Shown here piece by piece: positions 16,616-25,433 of a stretch of DNA of 64,000 bases. The DNA comes from JAGVSR01 sp963778225. Lineage in GTDB: Bacteria > Pseudomonadota > Alphaproteobacteria > Rhizobiales > Hyphomicrobiaceae. The notes under the pieces are model-generated. The model was given only the letters and a program-made list of their open reading frames with translations, was not told where the DNA came from and did no database searches. Each line of letters starts with the position of its first letter. Position 1 is the stretch's first letter. The stretch is taken from assembly GCA_963778225.1 (NCBI GenBank), contig CAVZTR010000006.1, positions 186,001 to 250,000 on the forward strand, read 5' to 3'. A program made the translations under genes and the position numbers.

Positions 16616-18268
16616 CTACGCGGCGGTCTGTCCGTCGTTGGTCTTGATGTCTTGGAACTTGATCGCCGGATTTTTGTCCGTTGCCCAGCCGAGGCTGAAC
16701 TGGCTCTGCGCCAGGTAAACCCGATCGCCGTCGAGGTCGGTCGCAATCGCCGACTTGTTCTTGGCCGCAAACGCCTCCAGCGCCGCCTTGTCGTCCGACG
16801 TGAACCACCGCACCACTTCATACGGGCAGCTCTCGAAGACGACCGGCAGATTGTACTCGTTCTTCAGCCGGTCCTCGAGCACGTCGAGCTGCAGCGCACC
16901 GATCACACCCACGATCGGCTGCGAGCCATCAACCGGGTTGAACACCTGCACCACGCCCTCTTCCGCCATTTCCATCAGCGCTTCACGCAGCTTTTTGGCA
17001 CGGATGGCATCTTCCAGGCGCACGCGACGGAGAATTTCCGGCGCAAAACTGGGAATACCGAGAAACGTGATGTCCTCGCCTTCGGTCAGAGCATCGCCGA
17101 TGCGCAGCATCCCGCGGTTCGGAATGCCGACCACATCACCCGCGTAGGCTTCTTCAGCCAGCGAGCGATCCTGCGCGAAGAAGAACTGCGGTGCGGCCAG
17201 CGCCAGCGTCTTGTCCGTGCGCACGATCTTCACCCGCATGCCGCGATTGAGCTTGCCCGACACGACCCGCATGAAGGCCATGCGGTCGCGATGGTTCGGA
17301 TCCATGTTCGCCTGGATCTTGAAGATGATTCCGCTCATCCGCGGCTCATCCGCTTCCACCGTGCGCGTCGCGGCGCGCAAGCTGCGCGGCGGCGGCGCAA
17401 AGGCCACGAGCGCATCCAGCAGATGCCGCACGCCGAAATTCTTCAAAGCCGAACCGAAGTAAACCGGCGTCAGCGTGCCATGCCGGAAGGCTTCCAGATC
17501 GAACTTGTTGCAAGCTTCCTCGACGAGACTGACCTCGTCGCGCCAGCGCTCCACGGAGCCGTCTTCCGTGAGCAGCGTCTCGAACACCGGGTCGCCCGGT
17601 CCTGACACCGGCACATCGACGCCCTCGTCGTCCAGTCGCGTGATCCTCGGCTTGTAGAGATCGTATGTCCCGCGGAATTCGCGGCCGCGCCCGATCGGCC
17701 AGTTCATCGGCGCCGTGTCGAGGGCCAAGATGTTCGCAATCTCATCGAGCAGTTCGATCGGCTCCCGCGTCTCGCGATCGAGCTTGTTGATGAACGTCAC
17801 GATCGGAATATCGCGCAGTCGGCAGATCTCGAACAGCTTGCGCGTCCGGCTCTCGATACCCTTCGCCGCGTCGATGACCATGATGGCGCTGTCGACCGCC
17901 GTCAGCGTGCGATAGGTCTGGTCGGAGAAGTCCTCGTGTCCCGGCGTATCGAGCAGGTTGAGAACCGCATCGCCGTACTCGAACGTCATCACCGACGTCA
18001 CAACGGAGATGCCGCGCGCCCGCTCGATCGCCATCCAGTCGGAGCGCGTGTTCTGCTTGTCCTTCTTCGCCTTCACCTGGCCTGCGAGCTGAATGGCGCC
18101 TCCGAACAGCAGGAGCTTTTCCGTCAGCGTCGTCTTGCCGGCGTCGGGATGCGAGATGATGGCGAACGTCCGCCGCCGCGCGATCTCCCGCTGCAGCACG
18201 CTCACCGGCGCACCGCCGCTCGCAGGAGCAGGCGCTAAAGTATCGGTCATGCGTGCGTCGTCGGACAC
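16616..18268 (-). CDS. prfC: Peptide chain release factor 3
   Basis: 550 aa translational GTPase that removes RF1/RF2 from the ribosome after termination. G1 is Ser-His-Pro-Asp-Ala-Gly-Lys-Thr-Thr-Leu near residue 40, G3 Asp-Thr-Pro-Gly-His-Glu-Asp-Phe, G4 Asn-Lys-Leu-Asp, followed by domain II and the RF3 C-terminal domain. I prefer the GTG at 18268 because GAGG is 6 nt upstream; the ATG at 18250 has no Shine-Dalgarno. It is convergent with the methyltransferase gene, 2 bp apart. Upstream are a strong hairpin with T-rich tail and a short open frame that may form an attenuator. Confidence 0.93.
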   Translation of the reverse strand: MSDDARMTDTLAPAPASGGAPVSVLQREIARRRTFAIISHPDAGKTTLTEKLLLFGGAIQLAGQVKAKKDKQNTRSDWMAIERARGISVVTSVMTFEYGDAVLNLLDTPGHEDFSDQTYRTLTAVDSAIMVIDAAKGIESRTRKLFEICRLRDIPIVTFINKLDRETREPIELLDEIANILALDTAPMNWPIGRGREFRGTYDLYKPRITRLDDEGVDVPVSGPGDPVFETLLTEDGSVERWRDEVSLVEEACNKFDLEAFRHGTLTPVYFGSALKNFGVRHLLDALVAFAPPPRSLRAATRTVEADEPRMSGIIFKIQANMDPNHRDRMAFMRVVSGKLNRGMRVKIVRTDKTLALAAPQFFFAQDRSLAEEAYAGDVVGIPNRGMLRIGDALTEGEDITFLGIPSFAPEILRRVRLEDAIRAKKLREALMEMAEEGVVQVFNPVDGSQPIVGVIGALQLDVLEDRLKNEYNLPVVFESCPYEVVRWFTSDDKAALEAFAAKNKSAIATDLDGDRVYLAQSQFSLGWATDKNPAIKFQDIKTNDGQTAA

Positions 18269-18410
18269 GTCCCGCCTCGTCGCTGGGGTTGAAGTCGCGC
18301 GCGGCGGGAGCGGCCCATACGATTGGGCGGGCAAAAGGGCCCGGCAGCGCTGGCCCCCTATACATGCTTCGGCCGGCGCGGTCACCTAACGCGTTGCAGC
18401 CGCACTCGGT

Positions 18411-18454
18411 CAAAAATAAAGCCGGGAGGACCTCATGGGAAAGGTCCTCCCGGC
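18411..18454 (-). terminator. Strong terminator/attenuator hairpin upstream of prfC
   Basis: A perfect 13-bp stem GCCGGGAGGACCT/AGGTCCTCCCGGC (18421-18433 and 18442-18454) followed on the minus strand by TTTATTTTTG. It is oriented to stop minus-strand transcription about 140 bp before the prfC start, so it either ends a small RNA or attenuates prfC. Confidence 0.85.
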
Positions 18455-18460
18455 CATTTG

Positions 18461-18498
18461 GCCCCGTCGAGGGCTACGCATTACTTCCGGGACGGGGC
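18461..18498 (-). other. Second hairpin overlapping the leader open frame
   Basis: An 8-bp perfect stem GCCCCGTC/GACGGGGC (18461-18468 and 18491-18498). One arm covers the Ala-Pro-Ser codons near the end of the short open frame at 18481-18537, so ribosome position could decide whether it forms. Confidence 0.6.
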
Positions 18499-18537
18499 AT
18501 TCTGCTGCTCGTGGAAGGCCGAGACTCCAACACGCAT
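18481..18537 (-). CDS. Possible 18-codon leader peptide upstream of prfC
   Basis: ATG at 18537 to TAA at 18481 encodes MRVGVSAFHEQQNAPSRK. Its stop lies 26 nt before the terminator hairpin and its last codons form one arm of another hairpin, the geometry of a transcription attenuator. No good Shine-Dalgarno is seen (nearest GGAG is 18 nt upstream), so it may equally be a chance frame inside a small RNA. I do not recognise the peptide. Confidence 0.4.
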   Translation of the reverse strand: MRVGVSAFHEQQNAPSRK

Positions 18538-18701
18538 ACGCTACGCAAACTACTCACTCCGGCCATCCGCCATTCGCAGATGCCAGGAGAACGTGACACC
18601 CCTGCGTTACATTCCATGTGAGTTTAACGCGCACTGTGGATAACCTCGCAACTGGCGGAGGCATCAAAGAAAGCGCTACGATGTTTGCCGGGTAGGGGGG
18701 A

Positions 18702-20879
18702 GTGATCGTGGGGCGACGCCAGCCGTTGTATGTCGTGCTGATGGGGGTGGTCCTCGCTGCCGCCGTCCTGCTGCGCATCTTCGACCCCACCCCCGTTGCG
18801 CGCATGCGCCTCGCCATCTTCGACAGCTTACTGATGAGTGCGCCTCGTCCCATCGACGAGACCTTCCCGGTTCGCATCCTCGACATCGACGAGGCTTCCC
18901 TGGCCGAATTCGGCCAATGGCCCTGGCCGCGCACGCGCCTCGCCGACATCATCACCCGTCTCAACGAGGCCGGAGCTCGCACCATCACGGTCGATCTCAT
19001 CCTCGCCGAACCCGACCGGTGGAACGCATCGAACATTGCCAAGGAGCTCGCGCGCGTCCCCGGCCTGGAACCGCTCGGTGAAAAAGCCTCGACTTTGCCC
19101 TCCAACGACGATGTCCTCGCCGCCGCCATAACTAAGGCTCCCGTCGTATTGGGCTTTGCCGGCGAACGCGACGTGAGCCGTCAGCTCGTCGAGCCACGCG
19201 CGCCCTTCGCCATTGCCGGCGATGACCCAATGTTGTTCGTCCCGTCCTTCGCTGGCGGCGTCGGTTCGCTGCCCGTCCTCTCCGAAGCCGCAACCGGCAT
19301 CGGCGCGGTCAACTGGATACCCGAGAGCGATCAGGTCGTCCGCCGCGTTCCCCTCCTCATCACCGCCGGCGGCAAGCTCTATCCGTCGCTCTCCCTTGAA
19401 ACGATCCGCATCGCGCAGGGCGCCGGCACCACGATCCTCGTCCGCTCATCGGGCGCCAGCGGCATCCTCTCTTTCGGCGAGCAGACCGGCATCGACAGCA
19501 TTCGCGCCGGTGAAGTCATCCTGCCCACCGACGCGCAAGGCGAACTCTGGCTCAAGTTCGCCCCGCCCGATCCGCGCCGCAGCATTTCTGCCCGGGATCT
19601 TCTCGCAGGCCGGGTCGACAAATCCGAAATCGAAGGCCGCTTCATTTTCATCGGCACCAGCGCCACGGGGCTCATGGACCTGCGCACCACGCCGCTGGTG
19701 CCTGCGCTGGCCGGCGTCGAGATCCACGCCCAGGCACTGGAGCAGATGCTCACCGGCGATCATCTCGTCCGCCCATCCTGGGCCACAGGCGCCGAACTCG
19801 TCTTTCTCGCGGTCGCCGGTCTCTTGTCGGCTGCGCTGATCGCGCGCTCGCAAACCGTTGCCCGCTACATCGCAACCTCCGGCGCGGTTGCCGCGGCCAT
19901 CCTCACCGTCGCCGCCATTGCCGGCGTCGTCGCCTTATCCTGGTTCGCCTACCGCGACGGCCTGCTCATCGATCCGGTTTATCCATCCCTCGCCCTGCTC
20001 GCCGTCTACCTCGTCGGCTCGCTGACGAACTACGTTCGCTCCGAGGCCGACCGCGCCCGCATTCGTTCCGCCTTCGGTTATTACGTTTCGCCGACCGTCG
20101 TGGAAGAACTCGCCCGCACGCCCGATCGCCTCAAGCTGGGCGGCGACCTGCGCGACGTCACGCTCCTCTTCGCAGACGTCCGTGGTTTCTCGCGCCTCTC
20201 CGAAGGCATGACAGCCGAAGAGCTTGTCCGCTTCATCAACAAGCTCTTCACCCCGCTCGCGGACGAAATCCTCGCCCATCGCGGCACCATCGACAAGTTC
20301 ATGGGCGACGCCGTCATGGCCTTCTGGAATGCGCCGCTGACCGATCCCGACCACGCACGCCAGGCCTGCCGCGCGGCACTTGCGATGCAAGCCTCCATCG
20401 TCGCCATGAACGCAAAACGCGGCGAGAACACCGAGCCCATCCGGATCGGCATTGGCCTCAACACCGGCGCCTGTGTCGTCGGCAATGTCGGTTCGCCGCA
20501 GCGTTTCGACTATTCCGTCCTCGGCGATGTCGTGAACACCGCCTCACGCATCGAAGAGACGACCAAGACGTACGGCACGCCCATCATCATCGGCGAGCAG
20601 ACCGCGGCGGACGCCGCCGACTTCGCCATCGTCGAAATCACCACCACGGCTTTGCGCGGCAAGGATCGCGGCGAAAAGCTGTTTGCACTCGTCGGCGACG
20701 AGACCGCCGCCCGTCACCCGCGTTGGGAGGACCTGAAACGACACGTCCTGGAGTTCGCGCAAGCGATGGCGACGAACGACGTACCCGCCGCCCGCCGCCA
20801 CATCGTCGCCGCTCGTTCGCTTGGAGTGCTTGATGCTGCGCCGCTGCTGGAAGCCGCCGAACAGCGCCTTCCGCTCTAA
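18702..20879 (+). CDS. CHASE2-domain class III adenylate cyclase
   Basis: 725 aa. First membrane helix ~8-26, extracytoplasmic CHASE2 sensor ~35-335, three membrane helices ~350-445, then a class III cyclase domain ~470-660. Catalytic features visible are Leu-Leu-Phe-Ala-Asp-Val-Arg-Gly-Phe-Ser (first metal Asp), Asp-Lys-Phe-Met-Gly-Asp-Ala (Lys for adenine, second metal Asp) and Asp-Tyr-Ser-Val-Leu-Gly-Asp-Val-Val-Asn-Thr-Ala-Ser-Arg. It should make cAMP in response to a periplasmic signal. GTG start after a GGTAGGGGGGA tract; a second GTG at 18708 is also possible. It faces a FecR-domain gene, a common pairing. Confidence 0.9.
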   Translation: MIVGRRQPLYVVLMGVVLAAAVLLRIFDPTPVARMRLAIFDSLLMSAPRPIDETFPVRILDIDEASLAEFGQWPWPRTRLADIITRLNEAGARTITVDLILAEPDRWNASNIAKELARVPGLEPLGEKASTLPSNDDVLAAAITKAPVVLGFAGERDVSRQLVEPRAPFAIAGDDPMLFVPSFAGGVGSLPVLSEAATGIGAVNWIPESDQVVRRVPLLITAGGKLYPSLSLETIRIAQGAGTTILVRSSGASGILSFGEQTGIDSIRAGEVILPTDAQGELWLKFAPPDPRRSISARDLLAGRVDKSEIEGRFIFIGTSATGLMDLRTTPLVPALAGVEIHAQALEQMLTGDHLVRPSWATGAELVFLAVAGLLSAALIARSQTVARYIATSGAVAAAILTVAAIAGVVALSWFAYRDGLLIDPVYPSLALLAVYLVGSLTNYVRSEADRARIRSAFGYYVSPTVVEELARTPDRLKLGGDLRDVTLLFADVRGFSRLSEGMTAEELVRFINKLFTPLADEILAHRGTIDKFMGDAVMAFWNAPLTDPDHARQACRAALAMQASIVAMNAKRGENTEPIRIGIGLNTGACVVGNVGSPQRFDYSVLGDVVNTASRIEETTKTYGTPIIIGEQTAADAADFAIVEITTTALRGKDRGEKLFALVGDETAARHPRWEDLKRHVLEFAQAMATNDVPAARRHIVAARSLGVLDAAPLLEAAEQRLPL

Positions 20880-20885
20880 ACTTGT

Positions 20886-21908
20886 CTAGCGCGGAGTTTC
20901 CATTCTGGGCGACGGCATCCGCCCACCCCCGCCATTATCACCGCCACGCCGGCCGCCACCGCCGCCCATTCTGCCGACGCCGATGCCGATGCCAACACCG
21001 ATCGCCAGTCCCAGGGCAGCCTTCCCGGCAGCATCGTCATTGCTCGCACGCCGCGTCTTCTTAGGTTTTTCCTTCGACGGCGTGGCAACCTTGACCGGCT
21101 TCTTCTTGGCTGGCTTGTCCTCGGCCTTTTCCGTTTTCGGCTTCTTCGTGCGACGCGGCGGCGGGTCATCCTTCACCCGGCGCGGCGGCCGCACATCCGG
21201 ATCGAGCGCGCCGAGCTTGATCAGCGTTTCCGGCGTGAAAACAGGATTGGGATCGATGGCCGGCGGCTTCTTCACGAACGGAAACGCGCTATCGAGCGGC
21301 GGCAGTACCGCCTTGTCGATCTTCGCCCAATTTGCCGGCGGCCGCACATCACCTGCACTCGTGATCTGAATGAGCTTGCCCGGTTCGTCCAGATCGCGGC
21401 ACCGCCCGCGCTCGTCGCATACTGTCACCGCACCTTCGTGCAGCAGGAGCCAACTCGTGTCATCCGTCTGCACATAGACATCGAAGATCGTACCCCGCAC
21501 CGTGATCGACGCGCGCGGTACCTTCACCACGTAGCTCGGCTTCTTTGCCACGCCTGTCATGAACCGGAACGCGCCTTCGACGAGATCGACACCGATATCG
21601 CCAGTCGCTTTGTCCGGATCGTAGACGAATTTATCGAGCATCAGCTTCGCGCCCGGACCGAGAGCCAGCTTCGTCTCGTCGTTGAGCTTCAATTCCGTCG
21701 AACCATCTTTGCTCACATCGATGAGTTCGTTCTGGCGCACACCGTCTCCGGCTGCGAGCGTTCGCGTGTCGCGGTTGTACGCCGCCGTCACGATATCGAC
21801 GACGGACAGCGTCGCTCCGATCGGATCGCCTCCGGCAGCCAGAACAGGTCCAGCCACCAGCCCCGGGCAAATCGAAAAAACGACGGCAGCAGCAGTCAGG
21901 CGGCGCAT
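20886..21908 (-). CDS. FecR-domain secreted protein
   Basis: 340 aa from the ATG at 21908, which has GAGGGAG 6 nt upstream. Signal peptide (~1-24), FecR domain (~30-165: Asn-Glu-Leu-Ile-Asp-Val, Leu-Lys-Leu-Asn-Asp-Glu-Thr, Val-Arg-Gly-Thr-Ile-Phe-Asp-Val), then a Pro/Lys/Arg-rich linker with a basic region and a Gly-rich C-terminus containing an alternating Gly-Ile-Gly-Val stretch (~300-315) that could sit in a membrane. FecR-type domains occur beside CHASE2 cyclases, possibly as a periplasmic signal partner. It ends 6 bp from the cyclase stop, convergent. Confidence 0.85.
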   Translation of the reverse strand: MRRLTAAAVVFSICPGLVAGPVLAAGGDPIGATLSVVDIVTAAYNRDTRTLAAGDGVRQNELIDVSKDGSTELKLNDETKLALGPGAKLMLDKFVYDPDKATGDIGVDLVEGAFRFMTGVAKKPSYVVKVPRASITVRGTIFDVYVQTDDTSWLLLHEGAVTVCDERGRCRDLDEPGKLIQITSAGDVRPPANWAKIDKAVLPPLDSAFPFVKKPPAIDPNPVFTPETLIKLGALDPDVRPPRRVKDDPPPRRTKKPKTEKAEDKPAKKKPVKVATPSKEKPKKTRRASNDDAAGKAALGLAIGVGIGIGVGRMGGGGGRRGGDNGGGGRMPSPRMETPR

Positions 21909-22010
21909 GACGCACTCCCTCGCAGAAACAGCTTTGAGAGCCACAATAGCCTGAAACATAAAACAAGACTGTACCGGCGGGAACAGGCGTCGCTACATAG
22001 ATCGATAGCG

Positions 22011-22934
22011 TTAACGGTTGACCGGCACCACATCCTTGGCTTTCGCCTTGTGGTCCGGCTCCACATGAATAACGACCTGCGAACCGGGAATGCGCGTCTT
22101 CAGCGCCGCTTCGATGCGGTCACAGATATCGTGCGACTGCAGAACTGTCATGGTGCCCGGCACCACGAGATGAAATTCGATGAACATCACCCGCCCTGCA
22201 TGCCGCGTCCGGATATCGTGCGCCTGAATAGCGCCCTCGCCGCAATCCTGGATGGCCGCCCGGATCTCCGCCTGATCCTCAGTGCTCGCCGCCTCGTCCA
22301 TCAGTGACGAAATCGACGTCGAGATGATGTGATATCCCGCCCACAGGATGTTGACGCCGACAAACGCAGCCAACAGCGGATCGAGTTGCGTGATCCCCGT
22401 CCACAGCGACAGCAGCAGCCCGATCAGCACGCCGACCGACGTGATCACATCCGTAAGGATGTGCCATCCGCCGGCGGTCAGCGCCGGCGATTTCCACGCC
22501 CGTCCGCGCGAGATCAGGTATCCCGCCCATCCGGCATTGATCGCTGCCGCCGCACCGTTGATGGCCAATCCCAGCGCAGGCTCCGTCAAGGTTCGCGGAT
22601 TGCGCCATGCTTCGTAGGCTTCCTGAAAGATCAGGAACGCCGCCAAAACGATCAGCGCGCCTTCGAGCACCGCCGAAAAAAACTCTGCCTTATGATGCCC
22701 GAATGGATGCTTGCGGTCCGGCGGCATGGCGCTTACGCGCACCGCGATCAGCGCCGCCACCGCCGTCAGGACGTTCACGATGCTTTCGAGCGCATCGGAG
22801 TAGAGCGCGGCGCTGCCGGTCTTCCAGTACGCCACGTACTTCAAGCCCATGACCACGAAAGCCACGGCGATGGTCGCCATCGCGGTCCGGCCAACCAGAC
22901 CGTTGCCGTGGGCATGATCGTGAATGCCGCTCAT
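22011..22934 (-). CDS. Cation diffusion facilitator metal exporter
   Basis: 307 aa, six membrane helices and a cytoplasmic C-terminal domain. The transport site is visible in TM2 (Tyr-Ser-Asp-Ala-Leu-Glu-Ser-Ile) and TM5 (His-Ile-Leu-Thr-Asp-Val). It has a short His-rich start (His-Asp-His-Ala-His) and HHK in the loop after TM3. CDF proteins export divalent metals such as Zn2+, Co2+, Fe2+ or Mn2+ using protons; the metal cannot be fixed from sequence by eye. ATG at 22934 chosen over a longer non-conserved extension. Same strand as the FecR gene, 102 bp upstream of it. Confidence 0.9.
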   Translation of the reverse strand: MSGIHDHAHGNGLVGRTAMATIAVAFVVMGLKYVAYWKTGSAALYSDALESIVNVLTAVAALIAVRVSAMPPDRKHPFGHHKAEFFSAVLEGALIVLAAFLIFQEAYEAWRNPRTLTEPALGLAINGAAAAINAGWAGYLISRGRAWKSPALTAGGWHILTDVITSVGVLIGLLLSLWTGITQLDPLLAAFVGVNILWAGYHIISTSISSLMDEAASTEDQAEIRAAIQDCGEGAIQAHDIRTRHAGRVMFIEFHLVVPGTMTVLQSHDICDRIEAALKTRIPGSQVVIHVEPDHKAKAKDVVPVNR

Positions 22935-23098
22935 TGGAAATCTGCCGCCCGTGTTGATCGGCACCCTGTGGCACGCCCTGCCGCCGCCGCCAAGCCCGTT
23001 GTGTCGAAGTGGTTTTTCCACATCGGCGCCGGACGCAGCTATCGCCGCAGCCCTGAGAATCTGATCGGAAGGACGATCGACACGTCAGGAGGGCGACC

Positions 23099-23920
23099 AT
23101 GGCCAATTTCACGACCCACATTGCCGTCGGCACGGTGGTGTCCGGTGCGCTCGCCACCCTCACGCTCGCCGCCGACGTCGTTGCTCCCGAAAACCTCATC
23201 GCGGTCACAATGGCCGGCGTCCTAGGCTCGATCCTCCCCGACATCGACTTGAAGGACTCACGCCCGAGCAAGGCGATGTTCTCCGGTCTTGGCATCTTTT
23301 TCTCGTTCGCGGTCCTGTTCACCTTCGCCACGAAATTCTCGATCGCCGAACTCTGGATCCTCTGGCTCGGCACGCTCGTCTTGTTCCGCTACGGACTGCA
23401 CTCGGCCTTCCACCATCTTTCCATTCATCGCGGCATCTGGCACTCGATCCTTGCCGCGATCTTCTCCGCTGGCGCGACCGCGGTCGTGTTCTACTATGTG
23501 CTCGGCCGCCACGAAGGTGTCGCATGGCTCGGCGCGGCGTTCCTGTTCCTGGGCTATCTCACGCACCTGATCCTCGACGAGATGTATTCCGTCGATGTCA
23601 TGGACACGCGCGTGAAGGCCTCATTCGGCACCGCTCTCAAGCTGTTCGACCGCCGCTACCCCTATGCGTCGCTTGGTATGCTCGCCGCCGCAATTGGCAT
23701 CATGACCATCACGCCCTCGACAAAAACATTCATGGACGGGATGTCGTCGCGCAATCTTTGGGCGGGCCTCAACCAGCGCCTGCTTCCCGAGGACAAATGG
23801 TTCGGCATCCTCGACCGCAACAGCGGCCTCGCCAAGGTCGGAACCTCGCCTGAACAAAGCGGCGTCACCACAGGCTCGATTCCGGCCACACCGCCGGCCA
23901 CCACCACGCCGGCTCCATGA
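23099..23920 (+). CDS. YdjM-like membrane-bound metal-dependent hydrolase
   Basis: 273 aa. The family pattern is complete: Thr-His-Ile-Ala-Val-Gly near the N-terminus, Leu-Pro-Asp-Ile-Asp near 48, His-Arg-Gly-Ile-Trp-His-Ser near 113, and Leu-Thr-His-Leu-Ile-Leu-Asp-Glu near 157, in a protein with four or five membrane helices. These His/Asp residues are thought to bind metal. In E. coli the relative YdjM is LexA-regulated; I see no LexA site here. A Thr/Pro-rich C-terminal tail is dispensable-looking. Substrate unknown. Confidence 0.85.
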   Translation: MANFTTHIAVGTVVSGALATLTLAADVVAPENLIAVTMAGVLGSILPDIDLKDSRPSKAMFSGLGIFFSFAVLFTFATKFSIAELWILWLGTLVLFRYGLHSAFHHLSIHRGIWHSILAAIFSAGATAVVFYYVLGRHEGVAWLGAAFLFLGYLTHLILDEMYSVDVMDTRVKASFGTALKLFDRRYPYASLGMLAAAIGIMTITPSTKTFMDGMSSRNLWAGLNQRLLPEDKWFGILDRNSGLAKVGTSPEQSGVTTGSIPATPPATTTPAP

Positions 23921-23926
23921 CACGGA

Positions 23927-25291
23927 TCAGCCGCCGCTGAACACATCCACCAGCAGCTTCACGTTCAGCGCCACGATCACAATGGCGATCACCGCCGCCA
24001 TCGCCGTCAGCCAGTACGGCGCAACGAGTTCGCCCATCTTTGCCCTCGATGCGGTAAACATCACGAGCGGGATGACCGCGAACGGCAGCTGAAAGCTCAG
24101 CACGACCTGCGACAGGATCAGCAGCTTGCCCGCGTGGCTCTCGCCATAGAGCAGGATCACGATCACCGCTGGAATAATGGCCACGAGCCGCGTCACCAGC
24201 CGCCGCAGCCACGCGGCCAGCTTGATATCGATAAAGCCTTCCATCACGATCTGACCGGCCATCGTCGCTGTCACGGTCGAATTGAGCCCGCAGCACAAAA
24301 GCGCAATCGCAAACAGCGACGGCGCAATGGACGCGCCCAACAGCGGCTGCAGCAGTTCATGCGCCCGGCCAAGTTCCGAAACCTGCGTCTCACCCGCGAC
24401 ATGAAACGTCGCCGCCGCCAGGATCAGGATCGAGGCATTGATCGTCAGCGCAAACATCAGCGCGACCGTTGAATCGAGCGTCGCATACTTCAGGGCCTCT
24501 CGTCGCTCCGGCAGCGAGCTGCCATACGCCCGCGTCTGCACAATGCCCGAATGCAGATAGAGGTTATGGGGCATCACGGTCGCGCCGATGATACCGAGCG
24601 CCAGATACAGCATGTTGGGATTTGAGATGATCTCCGTCGTCGGCACAAACCCGCCGACAACCTGCCCCCAATCCGGATCAGCCAGCGCGATCTGAATAGC
24701 AAAACACACCGCGATCACACCAAGCAGCGTGATGATGAAGGCCTCGATCTTTCGAAACCCACGGCTTTGCAGCCACAGGATCAGGAACACATCGAGCGCC
24801 GTAATCAACACGCCGACCTCGAGGGGAATACCGAACAGCAGTTGCAGCCCGATCGCCGTGCCGATGACTTCGGCAAGATCCGTCGCACAGATCGCCAGTT
24901 CGGCAAGCAGCCACAGCGGCCACGACACCCAGCGCGGAAACCCATCCCGGCACGCCTGCGCTAAATCGCGCCCCGATCCCACAGCAAGCCGCGCGCACAA
25001 CGACTGGAGGATGATCGCCATGATGTTCGATATCAGCGCAACGGCGAGCAGCGTGTAGCCGAACTGCGCCCCACCCGCGAGCGACGTGGCCCAGTTGCCT
25101 GGATCCATGTAACCGACGGCCACGAGATATCCGGGACCGAGAAACGCCAGAAACTTCCGCCACGGCGACGCCCCCGGCGACACCGCGATCGAACGAAAGA
25201 CGTCGACTAACGACGGCTCACCACGCCCACGCTGCCAGCCGCTGTCGCGCTCGGTCGATATCGGATGCTCTGAACCCGGCACCAAAGTCAT
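23927..25291 (-). CDS. mntH: NRAMP-family Mn2+/H+ symporter
   Basis: 454 aa with 11 membrane helices. The TM1 metal site Asp-Pro-Gly-Asn and the TM6 motif Val-Met-Pro-His-Asn-Leu-Tyr-Leu-His-Ser are intact. It imports manganese (and some ferrous iron). The gene is divergent from a Fur-family regulator, and a perfect 15-bp palindrome lies 28 bp upstream of its ATG, which fits repression by a manganese-responsive Mur/Fur protein. Convergent with the hydrolase gene, 6 bp apart. Confidence 0.93.
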   Translation of the reverse strand: MTLVPGSEHPISTERDSGWQRGRGEPSLVDVFRSIAVSPGASPWRKFLAFLGPGYLVAVGYMDPGNWATSLAGGAQFGYTLLAVALISNIMAIILQSLCARLAVGSGRDLAQACRDGFPRWVSWPLWLLAELAICATDLAEVIGTAIGLQLLFGIPLEVGVLITALDVFLILWLQSRGFRKIEAFIITLLGVIAVCFAIQIALADPDWGQVVGGFVPTTEIISNPNMLYLALGIIGATVMPHNLYLHSGIVQTRAYGSSLPERREALKYATLDSTVALMFALTINASILILAAATFHVAGETQVSELGRAHELLQPLLGASIAPSLFAIALLCCGLNSTVTATMAGQIVMEGFIDIKLAAWLRRLVTRLVAIIPAVIVILLYGESHAGKLLILSQVVLSFQLPFAVIPLVMFTASRAKMGELVAPYWLTAMAAVIAIVIVALNVKLLVDVFSGG

Positions 25292-25319
25292 CGATGGTCC
25301 ATTCCGGCATCGTCCTTAT

Positions 25320-25334
25320 TGCAAATGATTTGCA
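25320..25334 (-). promoter_or_regulatory. Candidate Mur/Fur operator upstream of mntH
   Basis: TGCAAAT-G-ATTTGCA, a perfect 7-1-7 palindrome. AT-rich TGCAAAT half-sites of this kind are known for Mur, the manganese-responsive Fur homologue of rhizobia. It sits between mntH and the regulator gene. Confidence 0.7.
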
Positions 25335-25433
25335 GGTGCGATAAGACTGGACTGCATGGGCGCAAACGTCAACCCGTATGCCCGCATCGCCGCCCATCTG
25401 CGAACCGCACGCTGCATTTGCCGGAACATCTGC

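Noticed and set aside
16481..17605. Open frame of about 370 codons opposite prfC
   Set aside because: Covers conserved prfC sequence on the other strand; no domain of its own.
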